64,000 nucleotides of DNA from Cerrena zonata (lineage: Eukaryota; Basidiomycota; Agaricomycetes; Polyporales; Cerrenaceae): contig JASBNA010000015.1 of the NCBI GenBank assembly GCA_038087015.1, positions 124,001-188,000 on the forward strand, in the 5' to 3' direction. Positions 10,749-22,836 of the stretch are shown here, in pieces (position 1 is the stretch's first letter; each line of letters begins with the position of its first letter). A program made the translations under genes and the position numbers. The notes under the pieces were generated by a model. That model was not told where the DNA came from, did not search any database, and saw nothing but the letters and a program-made list of their open reading frames with translations.

Positions 10749-12032
10749 TTAAGCATAGAAGTTTACTGATTTTGATTTTCTAGCTTGAACTTCACCAATT
10801 GCTTCCACAAAATCTTCGTGTTTAATGATTGATTTACCATTTCTCAATGCAATCATACCACCCTCCACGGTGACCGCTTTTAATTGGGCACCATTGAATT
10901 CATCGGTAGATCTGGCCAATTCTCTCCAATTGATTGAGCTATTATCACAGTTTAATTGTCTGGCATGAATTTTTAAAACTGATTCTCTTGCTTCTTCTGA
11001 AGGTAATGGGAATTCAATTTTTCTATCTAATCTACCCGATCTCAATAATGCCGGATCTAAAGTATCAACTCTATTGGTGGCGGCCAAAACTTTAACACGA
11101 TCATCAGAACCAAAACCATCCAATTGATTTAATAATTCCAACATAGTTCTTTGAACTTCACGATCCCCACTTTTATCAGAGTCAAATCTCTTAGTACCAA
11201 TAGCATCTAATTCATCAATGAAAATAATGGTGGGGGCCTTTTCTTTGGCTAAGGCAAAAGCATCACGAACTAACTTAGCCCCGTCACCAATGAACATTTG
11301 CACTAATTGAGGTGCCGCTAATTTTAAGAAAGTTGCTCCTGATTGTGCTGCACAAGCTCTAGCTAATAAAGTTTTACCAGTACCTGGAGGACCGTACATT
11401 AATGCACCTTTTGGTGGTTTGATTCCTAAATTCTTAAATTTATCGGATTGTTTCATTGGTAATACAACTGCTTCAATCAATTCTTCAATTTGTTTATCTA
11501 ATCCACCAATATCAGTATAATCTTCAGTTGGTTTTTCGTCAACCTCCATCGCTTTAACTCTTGAATCATACTCGGATGGTAAAGTATCCAAAATTAAATA
11601 AGAATCTTTATTAACCCCAATCAAATCATTTGGTTTTAAATTACTTGGATCAACTAATCCAATCAATGGAAGAAAAATAGTTTGTCTAGTAGAAGTCTTT
11701 ATAACGGCCGATTTCCCTGATCTTGTTGCATCAACATCAACATTTGCCCCTTGTTCACTGGCCTCTTTCTCTGCTTCTAAATCTAATAATTCAACCACAT
11801 TTCCCACTAAATATGGTAATTGCTTATTATTATTGATTTTTTCTTGATTATCTTTAATTCTTTCAGTCATGACGGATCTTTCGTGAGATAATCTCTGAGA
11901 TTCGGATCTCATCACTTTGATATCATTATCCAATAGCTTTGTTCTGTTTATAATATCCGAAGTTGCTGAATTCAAAATTTCTTGATCTATCATATCATCT
12001 TGATTGTTTTCTAATTCCTCCAAAGTAGACAT
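10749..12032 (-). CDS. RPT5: 26S proteasome base ATPase Rpt5
   Basis: This is one of six AAA+ ATPases that unfold substrates and open the 20S gate. The N-terminal coiled coil (about 25-70) is followed by an OB-fold region (about 75-160). Walker A GPPGTGKT lies at 214-221, the pore loop QMFIGDGA at 245-252 and Walker B IIFIDE at about 269-274. The second region of homology is [25 protein letters not shown]. The protein ends in NFYA, matching the HbYX-type tail (hydrophobic-Tyr-X) that docks into the 20S alpha ring and is a mark of Rpt5. The length of 427 aa is normal. The ATG at 12032 is the only upstream Met in frame. It shares a 287-bp divergent upstream region with MSC2. Confidence 0.97.
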   Translation of the reverse strand: MSTLEELENNQDDMIDQEILNSATSDIINRTKLLDNDIKVMRSESQRLSHERSVMTERIKDNQEKINNNKQLPYLVGNVVELLDLEAEKEASEQGANVDVDATRSGKSAVIKTSTRQTIFLPLIGLVDPSNLKPNDLIGVNKDSYLILDTLPSEYDSRVKAMEVDEKPTEDYTDIGGLDKQIEELIEAVVLPMKQSDKFKNLGIKPPKGALMYGPPGTGKTLLARACAAQSGATFLKLAAPQLVQMFIGDGAKLVRDAFALAKEKAPTIIFIDELDAIGTKRFDSDKSGDREVQRTMLELLNQLDGFGSDDRVKVLAATNRVDTLDPALLRSGRLDRKIEFPLPSEEARESVLKIHARQLNCDNSSINWRELARSTDEFNGAQLKAVTVEGGMIALRNGKSIIKHEDFVEAIGEVQARKSKSVNFYA

Positions 12033-12162
12033 CCTGCTATATGATTATTTGTGTTCGTTCCCTCTGTCCAACCAGTCTTGGTATATAAGATAAATATGAT
12101 GCAATTGTCAAAAGTAATTGGGTTCTATGAATTGATTCTATTCAGTGATAGTTGTCGCTCTC

Positions 12163-12169
12163 TTGCCAC
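12163..12169 (-). promoter_or_regulatory. GTGGCAA, PACE-like core upstream of RPT5
   Basis: Read on the RPT5 strand this is AGTGGCAAG, 7 of 9 matches to the Rpn4 PACE element, 131 bp upstream of the RPT5 start. It shares the GTGGCAA core with the site before SEM1. Confidence 0.35.
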
Positions 12170-12319
12170 TCAAAAAAAATTATCTGAAAAAGAATTCATA
12201 TAAAGTACTGCACTTTCCAGTGGAAAGTTGGCCTGGTACACGCACCCTTCAAACACGTATAGTAGTAGTTATCAGTGTTGATATTCTTCAAGTAAGCTCT
12301 TTTTCTACATTAACATTAC

Positions 12320-14446
12320 ATGTCTGCTACTCACAACCACGGACGCTCCCATTCGCATGCCCGGGGCCGCTCGGTCCAGCCAATGTTGGACGACGAGTAT
12401 CTGTTCAACCAGTCTTTTTCATTTGGCTCCGGTCAAATGCAAAATGATCTTGAACCGTCCCATACCCATTCCCATTCCCACTCCCATACCGATAACCCTA
12501 CGGATACCCATTCCCATTCCCATACGAACAGCCATTCACATACTCACGAGCCAATAAAGAATCCATTTGTAACCAATTCACTGATCAGCGACATATATGC
12601 GTCTTCTAAACAAGAAGTATTGGATTCAGATACCTCCAAAGTTAGCAAATTCTTAGGTACTCTACCTGTTCTATTGGCCTTCCCCAGTATAATATTGGCT
12701 GCAAGTCTAGCGTATACGCCTCTGACATATTCAACTTCCTCAATTATCAATTTGATAGCCTTACTGATTCTTTTATCAAGTTTATTTTTAGGATTAACTA
12801 AAACTTTACTACAATTTCATATAATCTCCTTACCTCAACAAGAGTCAGCTCACTCGTCATCAAATACTGTGTATCTACTTGTATCCATAGCAATGGTTTA
12901 TTCGACTGCTCACTTACTTTCAGTTAATCGATTATCAGTGCTTTTCCTTGGTTTGTTTTTGAATCAATTTAATGTTTATACGGTTATTTCATTCATATTT
13001 GATTTTTATAATAACAAAACTATAATCCCTTTTATTGGGTATTTGGTGGTTGGAATCTCATTTAGACTTTTGTATAAAAAACTAGCTTTATCTTCCATCT
13101 CAAAAGCCTTAAACTTGGATTATCTGATTTTATTGATCACTGGGTTGATTTCCTCGGTTATCTTGGCTTTTGCTGAAAATTTAAGCTTGGTCATGATTGG
13201 TCTTAATGTTGCTGCATCCTTGGTTTTCATCATATCTTTACCCGATAGTTTTTTGAAATTAAGATCAAATCCAGTCATTTTATCATTATTTTCCACTTCT
13301 TTGGAGTTCATTGTTTTATCAAACTCATTGAGTCCATTTCACCTAATAGTAAATGTTGTCACTCCAATTGTTATAAAACCAGATCGTTCAATCTTGGTCC
13401 ATGTGGACGATTCAGTAGTTTCAAGTAATTCAGGTCAAGGGTCAATATTGAAGGAACTATTAGGACATTCCGATACTAGAGCCATCTTTAATTTTTTACT
13501 CTTAAACACTACATTCATGTTTGTTCAATTATTATATTCTTTCAGATCAAAATCATTAGGGTTGTTATCAGATTCTCTTCATATGGCATTAGACTGTACG
13601 TCGCTTGCCTTGGGTTTAGTTGCTGGAATTTTACTGAAATATCCTATCAATCCTAATGGTAAGTTCCCCTTTGGTTTGAAACATTTTGAGATTTTGGCTG
13701 GTTTTACTAATGGTACTTTACTCATAGGTATTTCCGGAAGTATAGTTTTTGAAGCTATTGAGAGATTATTCAACCCTGTATCATTACAAAAGACAAATGA
13801 ATTGATCATTGTTTCATTTTTAGGTCTCTTGGTCAATTTGGTGGGTATCTTTGCTTTCAACCATGGCCATGATCATGGGGGTCACAGTCATGGTCATAGC
13901 CATAGTCACAGCCATAGTCACAGCCATAGTCATGGTGAGGACCATCATGAAAATGGTATGAATGATAATATGAAAGGTATCTTCTTGCACATATTAGCAG
14001 ATACGCTCGGATCGGTTGGAGTTGTCTTATCCACCATACTTATTAAATACTTCAAGTGGGAAGGATTTGACCCGGTTGCATCTATTATAATAGCAGTACT
14101 TATCTTTTTATCCGCTGTACCATTAATAAAATCTACTGCTTCGACCTTGTTATTAAAACTAAGTTCCGATAAAGAGTCGAGATTGAGATCAGTGTTGAAT
14201 GACGTGGTTACAATAAAAGGTATCAAATCATTCACAACCCCACGATTCTGGCCTTCGAATGACGAACTGATTTTGAATGGTTATATCCATATTCAAATAT
14301 ATCGAGGCGAGAATGGTTCCTATATTAAAAGACAAGTTGAAAAATTTTTTCAACAAGAAAACATCAATGTCATGATCCAACTAGAAAACGACTATGATGA
14401 CTGTTGGTGCAGATCCAACTCAGGATTTAAAAACAAAAGCTTTTAA
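12320..14446 (+). CDS. MSC2: Cation diffusion facilitator zinc transporter, Msc2 type
   Basis: The family moves zinc into the endoplasmic reticulum, in bakers' yeast as a heteromer with Zrg17. The 708-residue protein has a His/Ser-rich N-terminus (HSHSHSHT runs at about 50-80) and a long block of hydrophobic segments (about 115-370) unique to Msc2-type proteins. A six-helix CDF domain follows from about 385, with the zinc site in LLSDSLHMALDCTSL and a second HxxxD in HILADTLGSVG. A second His-rich loop at about 515-540 (HGHDHGGHSHGHSHSH) lies between helices IV and V. The cytosolic ferredoxin-like tail ends with a Cys-rich CWC motif. The loop is encoded by short imperfect catagtcac-type repeats around 13,870-13,935 and may vary in copy number. 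It stands divergent from RPT5. Confidence 0.9.
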   Translation: MSATHNHGRSHSHARGRSVQPMLDDEYLFNQSFSFGSGQMQNDLEPSHTHSHSHSHTDNPTDTHSHSHTNSHSHTHEPIKNPFVTNSLISDIYASSKQEVLDSDTSKVSKFLGTLPVLLAFPSIILAASLAYTPLTYSTSSIINLIALLILLSSLFLGLTKTLLQFHIISLPQQESAHSSSNTVYLLVSIAMVYSTAHLLSVNRLSVLFLGLFLNQFNVYTVISFIFDFYNNKTIIPFIGYLVVGISFRLLYKKLALSSISKALNLDYLILLITGLISSVILAFAENLSLVMIGLNVAASLVFIISLPDSFLKLRSNPVILSLFSTSLEFIVLSNSLSPFHLIVNVVTPIVIKPDRSILVHVDDSVVSSNSGQGSILKELLGHSDTRAIFNFLLLNTTFMFVQLLYSFRSKSLGLLSDSLHMALDCTSLALGLVAGILLKYPINPNGKFPFGLKHFEILAGFTNGTLLIGISGSIVFEAIERLFNPVSLQKTNELIIVSFLGLLVNLVGIFAFNHGHDHGGHSHGHSHSHSHSHSHSHGEDHHENGMNDNMKGIFLHILADTLGSVGVVLSTILIKYFKWEGFDPVASIIIAVLIFLSAVPLIKSTASTLLLKLSSDKESRLRSVLNDVVTIKGIKSFTTPRFWPSNDELILNGYIHIQIYRGENGSYIKRQVEKFFQQENINVMIQLENDYDDCWCRSNSGFKNKSF

Positions 14447-14483
14447 AGCTGTATTTATAAACTCTCTTGTATACTAGAAATAA

Positions 14484-14494
14484 ACCTCCGTACA
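14484..14494 (+). promoter_or_regulatory. Rap1-like element between MSC2 and GPN3
   Basis: ACCTCCGTACA lies 38 bp after the MSC2 stop and 142 bp before the GPN3 start. It belongs to a family of near-identical sites seen at many gene borders in this window. The Rap1 assignment is by resemblance to ACACCCRTACA. Confidence 0.4.
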
Positions 14495-14635
14495 TTTTTT
14501 TTTATCATCGTGATTGTCTCTCTTCATTTTTGATTGGTGAAGTACACGACCGGACCTCAATGCTCATCTTGTATTATAAATTGATTTTCTTTTTGAAAAA
14601 CCTTTAGAATACCTCTGATAAGTAATCTCACAAGC

Positions 14636-15466
14636 ATGTCTAGAGTTGGGGTATTAGCATTAGGTCCAGCAGGTGTTGGTAAATCCACATTTTGCAATTC
14701 CATAATAGCACATATGCAATCTATAGGGCGTCGAGCTCATATAGTTAATTTAGATCCAGCAGCAGAGGCAACTGAATTTGAATTTACAATTGATATTAGA
14801 GATTTGATTTCATTACAAGATGTAATGGAAGAAATGGATTTAGGTCCAAATGGTGCATTGATATATTGTTTTGAATTTTTATTGAATAATTTAGATTGGT
14901 TGGATGAAGAAATTGGAGATTATAATGATGAATATTTAATTTTTGACTGTCCTGGTCAAATTGAACTATATACCCATATTCCAGTATTACCAACAATTGT
15001 TAAGCATTTGCAAACCACTCTTAATTTTAATCTTTGTGCTACCTATTTATTAGAAGCACCTTTTGTTATAGATCGTTCCAAATTTTTCTCTGGAGCTTTA
15101 AGTGCAATGTCAGCCATGATTTTATTAGAATTACCCCATATTAATATTTTATCAAAGATTGATTTAATTAAAAATGAAGTTTCTAAAAAACAATTGAAAA
15201 AATTTTTAAATCCTGATCCATTATTATTGAGTTCTGCCCATCCTGAAAAAGAAGTTAATCCAAAATTTACTAGATTAAATAAAGCAATAGCAAATTTAGT
15301 TGATGATTTTGGAATGGTTCAATTTTTACCTTTAGACTGTTCAAAAGATAGCGAATCGGTGGCTACCATATTAAGTTATATTGATGACGTGACTCAATGG
15401 TCAGAAAGTCAAGAACCGAAAGAACCAAAAGATGAAGAATTCGAAGTCGATCCAGATTTTGATTAA
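14636..15466 (+). CDS. GPN3: GPN-loop GTPase 3
   Basis: This GTPase is needed for nuclear import and assembly of RNA polymerase II and III; Gpn proteins act as dimers. The G1 loop GPAGVGKST lies at about 10-18, the GPN tripeptide that names the family at 70-72 ([11 protein letters not shown]), and the G3 motif DCPGQIE at about 104-110. SKIDL (G4-like) follows. Length is 276 aa, as in bakers' yeast Gpn3 (272). The opening [13 protein letters not shown] matches Gpn3 rather than Gpn1 or Gpn2. The tail is acidic ([10 protein letters not shown]). Two polymerase-linked genes, GPN3 and RPO31, are on this segment but not adjacent. Confidence 0.95.
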   Translation: MSRVGVLALGPAGVGKSTFCNSIIAHMQSIGRRAHIVNLDPAAEATEFEFTIDIRDLISLQDVMEEMDLGPNGALIYCFEFLLNNLDWLDEEIGDYNDEYLIFDCPGQIELYTHIPVLPTIVKHLQTTLNFNLCATYLLEAPFVIDRSKFFSGALSAMSAMILLELPHINILSKIDLIKNEVSKKQLKKFLNPDPLLLSSAHPEKEVNPKFTRLNKAIANLVDDFGMVQFLPLDCSKDSESVATILSYIDDVTQWSESQEPKEPKDEEFEVDPDFD

Positions 15467-15964
15467 CCGATTTTGTGCTTTGATAACTCTTCACCTTTGT
15501 ACATTATAATTGTATTTTAAATTAACCTTATTCACCTTATCATTTTGTAATTATTAGTAAATTATTATGACTTTCAAATTTACGAAAATCTCGTCATTCC
15601 GTAGCAATAGCACTATATGTAACACTGACTGATCACCATCTCTTAAAGTTATTCCATACTAGATCAATGTTCAAGAAAATAAAATAAAACGAAGGAAAAA
15701 GAAAAGAAAACAAAGGCTCTGATAGATGTCATTAGGGCAATCAATAACTGTCTTTCTTCTTCAGGTATATACAAGTCTTCGAAAGTCTAAATCCGACTTC
15801 GACAATACTTGTACATAATGGATATCTGTAGTAGTATTTACCGGACGGTGATGCATGAACAAACCTTGACGTTTAGGGTAAATCCGCAATCTTCGTATGT
15901 AGGCGCTGAATTGTCATCGTCTTATGAGCTTGACGCATTATTATTATCCGTACGTAGCTTCTAC

Positions 15965-16074
15965 TGCAGAAATAGAAAATGTCTGCATCTCACTTAAGCT
16001 ATTGGTCCTGGATAGTGACCGGGTTTAAGTAGTCATCTATTCCATGATGGAAATACCCACTCGATACAAGGGTA
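15965..16074. ncRNA. Candidate structured RNA gene or element (four consecutive hairpins)
   Basis: Four inverted repeats follow each other within 110 bases. TGCAGA at 15965 pairs with TCTGCA at 15982. ACTTAA at 15992 pairs with TTAAGT at 16025, enclosing GGTC/GACC at 16004 and 16017. TTCCA at 16040 pairs with TGGAA at 16048. TACCC at 16054 pairs with GGGTA at 16070. The second has a lower stem, an internal loop and an upper stem, which resembles an H/ACA snoRNA hairpin. I could not find a convincing ACA box or C/D boxes. A TTTAGGG upstream would fit Tbf1-driven snoRNA promoters. The strand is uncertain. Confidence 0.3.
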
Positions 16075-16285
16075 CTTGGGCATTCCCACTGCTTTCAAAC
16101 TCTAATCTTTTTTTCATCCAGACACTTTTTCCATCGAACGGTTCAAGTTGGGCAATCAAAATGGAGTCAAGCACCTTTAGGCTTTTGTGTATCCGTCTAA
16201 CCTTAAAAGTGAATTAAACTCTCATCACGGTACTAAAGGGTCCTGTAATTTTTCAAAGTTGCGAAATCTCAAGTTCATCAGACAA

Positions 16286-16325
16286 ACATCCGTACACATG
16301 AGAGCATCTTCCGATGTACGGAGGT
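16286..16325. promoter_or_regulatory. Inverted pair of Rap1-like elements upstream of RVB1
   Basis: ACATCCGTACA (16286-16296) and TGTACGGAGGT (16315-16325) face each other across 18 bp, about 110-150 bp before the RVB1 start. They are members of the repeated border element. Confidence 0.45.
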
Positions 16326-16433
16326 TTCCTCTGGATCTTAGAAGGGAAAAAAAAAACCGAAAAAAAAATAGAAAATGAAAGAAGATACAAGGTTAGCATT
16401 ACTTTTCACAATTCAATCGGTGGTTTAACATAA

Positions 16434-17810
<1,377 letters not shown>

Positions 17811-17915
17811 TTGAAAACAAATTTGAAAATAATATAAAAAAAAAAGAAAAGAAAAAATAATTTTACTATTAATAAATAGTGAATAACATTGTAGTATTAG
17901 TTATGTAATATACGT

Positions 17916-19862
17916 TTATTCCAAACTACCTAAATTTGAAATTTCATTTAAAAATTCATTTGCAGTAACAATATCAGTACTACCATATATGATTGATTTT
18001 TTAGTTCTATTTGGTTGATTTGACCATTCAGTTAAATTTTGATATTCCAAATAATTACCACCACCAATTACGAAAACAATGGATTCTGAATAAGATTGTC
18101 TTTTAGGAGGTTTCGAATGGCCACCTCTTGATTTAGGATCTAGATATAAATAGTCATCAGTTAATTGAATGGAATTATTTGAAGCATTATTTGGATCCAT
18201 TATTGCTTCCACAACATTAGTTATTGGTAAATTTTGTTTATCAGGTAATAATTTTTTCAAACCAGTTGCTAAAGAACTTAAACCTTCAGTAATTCTACCT
18301 TCAGTTAACCCGTATAATTTAGACGATAACCCATTAAATAGAGCTGAATTATCTTCTAAAGAAGACGTATGATTAGTATTATCAGTCAAAGAAATGTTTT
18401 TAGATAAATTTAAAATTTCTTTGAATTTCAAGATATAATTAAACCCATTCATATTAAGATCAGGATATTTTGAAGTAAAAATTTCTTTACATTGATTTAT
18501 GAATTGTGAAGATAAGTTATCACATAAAAGATTCAAAATTAAGAAAGTTCTTAATTTATCAATTGAGTTATCCTTTTTAGAATCAGTTTTCAATATTTCT
18601 AAAAATTGATTTTGAATTTTTGGATCATTAAAATTTTGTTCAATTTCAAAGAATTTATCCAAAGATTTAGCTTCTAATTCTTTTAATAAGGAAGCTAAAA
18701 CATCCATATGCATATCTAAAGTAGTTTTTCTAGCGGTCAATTCTGGCAAAGCATCAACTGCTTGTTGAATATTAGTAGTATTATTTGAATTAGGGTCAAT
18801 ATCTTGTAAAGATGTTATACCGGTTCTATTAGTTAATTCTTGAGCATCTTTTTTATAAAGTTGAAGTTCAGTATCAGCACTTTCAACTGCATCGGGGAAA
18901 GGTAATTGAGAATTTTTATTCCAAAAAAAATCTTTTGGATCGACGTCATAACTTTTAGTTTTATCATCGTTAATTTTAATTGTATTTCTTTTCAATTCAA
19001 AGACATCACTCACCATACATTGGTAAATCCAAGAGTGGGAAAACATTGATGCTAAGTCAATATTTCTATCTAAAATTATTAATACTGGTCTTTGTTGAAT
19101 TGATTGATAATTTCTTGAATTACTTAAATAATCTCTTAATTTTGAATCCAATTGTCCTGATACTAATTCTGCAGGACCATTTCTTGGACATCTTATGATT
19201 GGTATATTACCTAAAGTAATTATTGTAGCTAATAATCCATCAGCAATTTTATCAGCTATTTTATGAATTTCATCTTCATTAGTTGAAGGATTATTAAATT
19301 TTGAAAAAATTAATGGAGAATCTAATGAAAATAAATTGGGTTCAGTTACTATAAAATCTAAATATTGATCATAAACTTGTTTAATCTTATTTGATTTCCC
19401 AGAAAGTGATACTCTTTTAGCAAATTCTTCTAATAATTCTCGATTCAAGGTAGAAGTGAAGTTGATGTAAAAATCTTCATATTTATCATTATTTAAATCA
19501 TCAATAATTAATAAGATATTCTCAATTGTTGGTTCAACAAAGTAAATTACTGGAACATCTGGTAATGGTGATCTTCTACTACTAATCAACGGATGAATTG
19601 TGATTCCGCACCTTAAAAGATCATTCACCCTCAACACTGACGATATTATAGCTCTTGACTTTTGATCTAAAATCAATACTTTCCAAATTATTTCTTCATT
19701 CTTCGACGCTAATGTTAAATCAGCAGTTCCTTCTTTATTCAAATGGAGCATCCGCTCCAAATTGCCTATTCAAAAAGTTAGTTGCCATTCGACCTCACTT
19801 CCATCTTCGTCTCACATACCTATCTGCCTGTCTCTCAAACTCAATTCTGTAGTGCTGGACAT
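17916..19862 (-). CDS. SLY1: Sly1, Sec1/Munc18-family SNARE regulator (two exons)
   Basis: Sly1 binds the syntaxin Sed5 and promotes SNARE assembly in ER-Golgi transport. The body shows family sequence (WKVLILDQKSRAIISSVLR, LILDRNIDLASMFSHSWIYQ, VFVIGGGNYLEYQNL). The unspliced frame lacks the conserved N-terminus and has no upstream ATG. On the minus strand an exon of 43 nt (19862-19820) starts MSSTTELSLRDRQI and ends at a GTATGT donor. The acceptor TAG (19768-19766) is preceded by ACTAAC. The join restores LRDRQI-GNLERMLHLN, matching the LRDMQ...LKMLFLN pattern of bakers' yeast Sly1. Spliced length is 630 aa and the total is whole codons. Confidence 0.95.
19766..19819 (-). other. SLY1 intron, 54 nt
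   Basis: GTATGT donor at 19819-19814, branch sequence ACTAAC close to the acceptor, and TTGAATAG acceptor ending at 19766. It is phase 1. At 54 nt it is near the lower size limit of yeast introns. Confidence 0.9.
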
Positions 19863-19942
19863 CCTTGATACTTTCTCTAACGGCTATCTTTGACCTGTTG
19901 GCCAGTTTTTTTTTTTACCACCTCGAGTCGTAGCAAAAGCCT

Positions 19943-19992
19943 ACCTCCGTACACCGATTGCCTCCGTACCTCCCAGAATTCACACCCGTACC
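19943..19992. promoter_or_regulatory. Three tandem Rap1-like elements upstream of SLY1
   Basis: ACCTCCGTACA (19943), GCCTCCGTACC (19960) and ACACCCGTACC (19982) lie in one orientation within 50 bp, 80-130 bp upstream of the SLY1 start. The third is the closest to the bakers' yeast Rap1 consensus. Confidence 0.5.
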
Positions 19993-21729
19993 TTTTGTGT
20001 TTAAAATATCTTGTTTTTGTTTTTCCTTACTCCATTTCTACGCACTACGGTTCCTTATAAGGAACTACTTAGCACAACGGCTACCACGACAACTTGTCTT
20101 TTTACTAAAACGAACAAACAAACCAACCAAAAAAAAAAAAAAAAAAAAAAAAATTGATCTTTTTCTCGTTCAGCATACGGTGTATCTTGTTTTCCTACTG
20201 AGATTGGGATCTTATACGACTTTGAGTGAGCTCAAGGGATGGTTCTGTGCTTGTTCTCTGTTGAAGGTGTCGCTGGGGTTAATTAGGGTTTGATTCTGCC
20301 GCTGTTGTTTGGGTTAATTAATGAATGGTACTGCCGCCGGCCATTGATTTTTTTTTTTTTTTAACGATTACCACTTAAGCTGAAACTATGATAATTGCAA
20401 AATAAAACAGCCATTGGAATTGGCGAATATGCTTCTAACTTGGGCGGCTGCTGCTGTTAATCATAATCGTTATTACACACCATTAATTCTACATCTACAC
20501 GGTTTAAATGAGCTTTGTCTTTTTTTCATACGCATCACTTCTAATTCTACGAATGGAAATGAAAACAAAAGTCACAACAAAAAGAGCTTGGGGTTGAACA
20601 GGGAAAACAAGGGTGCTATTTCAGGCTGCTGGAAGGCTAGTTCAGTTGGGTTTCTTAAATCAGTGGTGTGGGTTGAAGAGCGGCTAAGCGTGGAGAGCGA
20701 AACGTATTCGCTTATATTACGAACTACTAAAACGACAAGTTGCAAAAAAAAATTTACTGGCTTTTCAAATACTCTCATATATAAACAGGAAGTAAGAGGC
20801 AAGAGGTAGTATGGAGAGATTGCAAAAAACTAAAAAAAGAAAAGAAAAAAAAAAAAAAAAACGTCTAAAATAAACAACAATACTTGCAAAAAAACAGATA
20901 AATATATACAGTATAGTACAATCGGGTGAATTTTTTTTAGTTCGTGAAACGGTCCATTAAATGTTTTCATCTGTGAGATTGATCGAATAATTCATCTGTT
21001 TAAGGATGAATTCATTGAGGAAATGACCAAGAACATTGTTTTTTTTTTTTTGTTTTATCTTTTTTGAAATGATTTAAAGCAGACCATTAATCTATGTTGA
21101 AAAATCTATAATGTATTCATCAATTGAATAACTTTGGTGTTACTTATACTTTAGGGCAATGACTTGATAATGTTGGAGGAAGTACGACAGCCTAAATTTT
21201 TAATGCGCTGCGCTAGTTTAATGTTGTGTTTTTTGTTTTTCTAACAGGTTTATTTTCATTATATTGTTATCCTTTTCAGTTTTGGATTTCTTAGTGGGTT
21301 GAATTTCCTATTTTTGAAGCAATTCAACTTTAAATGCCTCAATTTTTCGTTTTGTTGTCCTTTTGGTTATTGGTGTTTGGTGGTGTTATTCATAAGGTTG
21401 AGGTTAAATAATGACGTAATCAAAGATTACTTGCTAATAAAAGAACTGAAGAAGTGTGTTGATGATAGTGACTCGGTGATAATGAATTGATGATAATGAA
21501 TTGATGATAATGAATTGATGATAATGAATTGATGATAATAAAATGGGATAATGGACTAATGATAATGGAATGAAATAATGGATTGATTATAATGAAAACT
21601 ATAATGGAAAGAATGACAAAAAACATTATGATACTGACCCAAGATAAAATTGAAATTTAATGAAATAACCAACCGAGACACTAATGTGGTTACTCTTAAA
21701 AGTAATGAAGCACCTCATAAAGTACTGTT
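19993..21729. other. SLY1-CZF1 intergenic region
   Basis: About 1.7 kb hold no convincing gene. An A-tract of about 25 lies near 20,128-20,152, with T-tracts near 20,348 and 21,039. A 131-codon open stretch at 20,414-20,809 has no recognisable domain and an odd composition, so I leave it out. The region should contain the distal SLY1 promoter and the CZF1 3' untranslated region and terminator. Confidence 0.6.
21478..21539. repeat. 14-bp tandem repeat downstream of CZF1
   Basis: Four perfect copies of GATAATGAATTGAT begin at 21478, 21492, 21506 and 21520, and degenerate copies run on to about 21,600. The array lies 190 bp past the CZF1 stop, so it is probably in its 3' flank. Confidence 0.85.
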
Positions 21730-22836
21730 TCACTTACTCTTGTATTCCACAATACCTCTCAATACTTTAATTTTCCCATAAATTTCATGATCAATCATAT
21801 TTTCCTCATTTTTGACATCTTTGGGTTTATTTTTATGTTCAGTACCTGGCTTGGGCCATGTACATGTTAAACCTAATCGATTACATTCAGTACATTTTGG
21901 TCGAGTCTCACAACAACGTTTCTTTCTTTGTCTACAAGTAAGACACCCCATTCTTGATCGTTTAGTAACGGGTTTGGAACCCAATAGTTTCCCTGGTAAA
22001 TCATTTGTAGCCTTAATTGATGATTTTCTGGATCTAGAACCTCGACTTGATGATGATGAAGTTGATGATCTTCTACCTTGTGGAAGTGGTATTGAAGATT
22101 GTTGATTTAACGGAAGGGAATTTGCAATCATACCTGGTCCTCCTGGTAATTGAGGAGGTATTTGAGGAGGTATTTGAGGAGCGTATTTAGTTTGATTTTG
22201 TTGATATGAAAAAGGTTGTTGACCTTGGGAAAATCCAGGATTATTCGAAGATTGAAATTGATTGAATTGGTCCCATTGATCGGTTGGAGGTATATTATTC
22301 ATGGTTGGAAATACCGGCACTGACATCTGTGGTAATTGATATGGTTGATTAGATACAAAAGTATTTTGTTGGGCCAGTTGAGATTGTTGAGGATTTGGTT
22401 GTAAAGGATCTAAAGAGTGTAAAGCAGGTTGAGCTTGAGCTTGAGATTGAGGCTGAGGCTGAGGTTGTTGTTGTTGTTGTTGTTGAATTGGTTGCATATC
22501 ATTATTAGAAGTGGTAAATGGATGTGGTTGTATGTATGGGAACTGATTTTGATTTGAAGTGGAGGATCTGTTCGGTATTGAATTTGATGTAGGAGGAGTG
22601 GAAGAAGTTGATTGGGACGAAGATTGGTTTAGAGCATAAGTAGATGCATGGGGTAAATTTGAAGATTGCTGACCAGTACTATTGGAAGCACTATTTGGTA
22701 GAGAAGATGAAGCACTATTTGGGAACGACATTGTATATTCTGTTACTGAATTCGATTTATTAAAAGTTGGAGAAGTGACAGTTTTGGGAAGTATGCTATT
22801 ATTATCAGTCCAAGTTGAATCTTTCCACAGCTTCAT
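21730..22836 (-). CDS. CZF1: Zn2Cys6 transcription factor with C-terminal zinc cluster, Czf1-like
   Basis: This is a DNA-binding regulator of 368 aa. Residues 1-285 are low complexity: Ser/Asn-rich head, poly-Gln with QPQPQ repeats (about 115-140), Gln/Pro-rich middle and an SSSSSRGSRSRKSS stretch. The zinc cluster GCLTCRQRKKRCCETRPKC begins at residue 297. Cysteines at about 298, 301, 308, 315, 318 and 325 fit C-x2-C-x6-C-x6-C-x2-C-x6-C. Only 43 residues follow, ending IKVLRGIVEYKSK. A cluster at the far C-terminus is rare in the class and is the layout I recall for Candida Czf1, a regulator of filamentous growth and white-opaque switching. The gene lies alone in 7.5 kb between SLY1 and CCT6, which also fits CZF1. 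The symbol is by layout and memory, not alignment. Confidence 0.78.
   Translation of the reverse strand: MKLWKDSTWTDNNSILPKTVTSPTFNKSNSVTEYTMSFPNSASSSLPNSASNSTGQQSSNLPHASTYALNQSSSQSTSSTPPTSNSIPNRSSTSNQNQFPYIQPHPFTTSNNDMQPIQQQQQQQPQPQPQSQAQAQPALHSLDPLQPNPQQSQLAQQNTFVSNQPYQLPQMSVPVFPTMNNIPPTDQWDQFNQFQSSNNPGFSQGQQPFSYQQNQTKYAPQIPPQIPPQLPGGPGMIANSLPLNQQSSIPLPQGRRSSTSSSSSRGSRSRKSSIKATNDLPGKLLGSKPVTKRSRMGCLTCRQRKKRCCETRPKCTECNRLGLTCTWPKPGTEHKNKPKDVKNEENMIDHEIYGKIKVLRGIVEYKSK

Noticed and set aside
20414..20809. 131-codon open frame between SLY1 and CZF1
   Set aside because: No domain, mixed composition, ends in poly-Lys-type readings; the opposite strand is also open. Likely chance.
21730..22836. 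Calling the zinc-cluster gene UME6
   Set aside because: Ume6 also has a C-terminal cluster but with a different sequence (GCWICRLRKKKC type) and a much longer protein.
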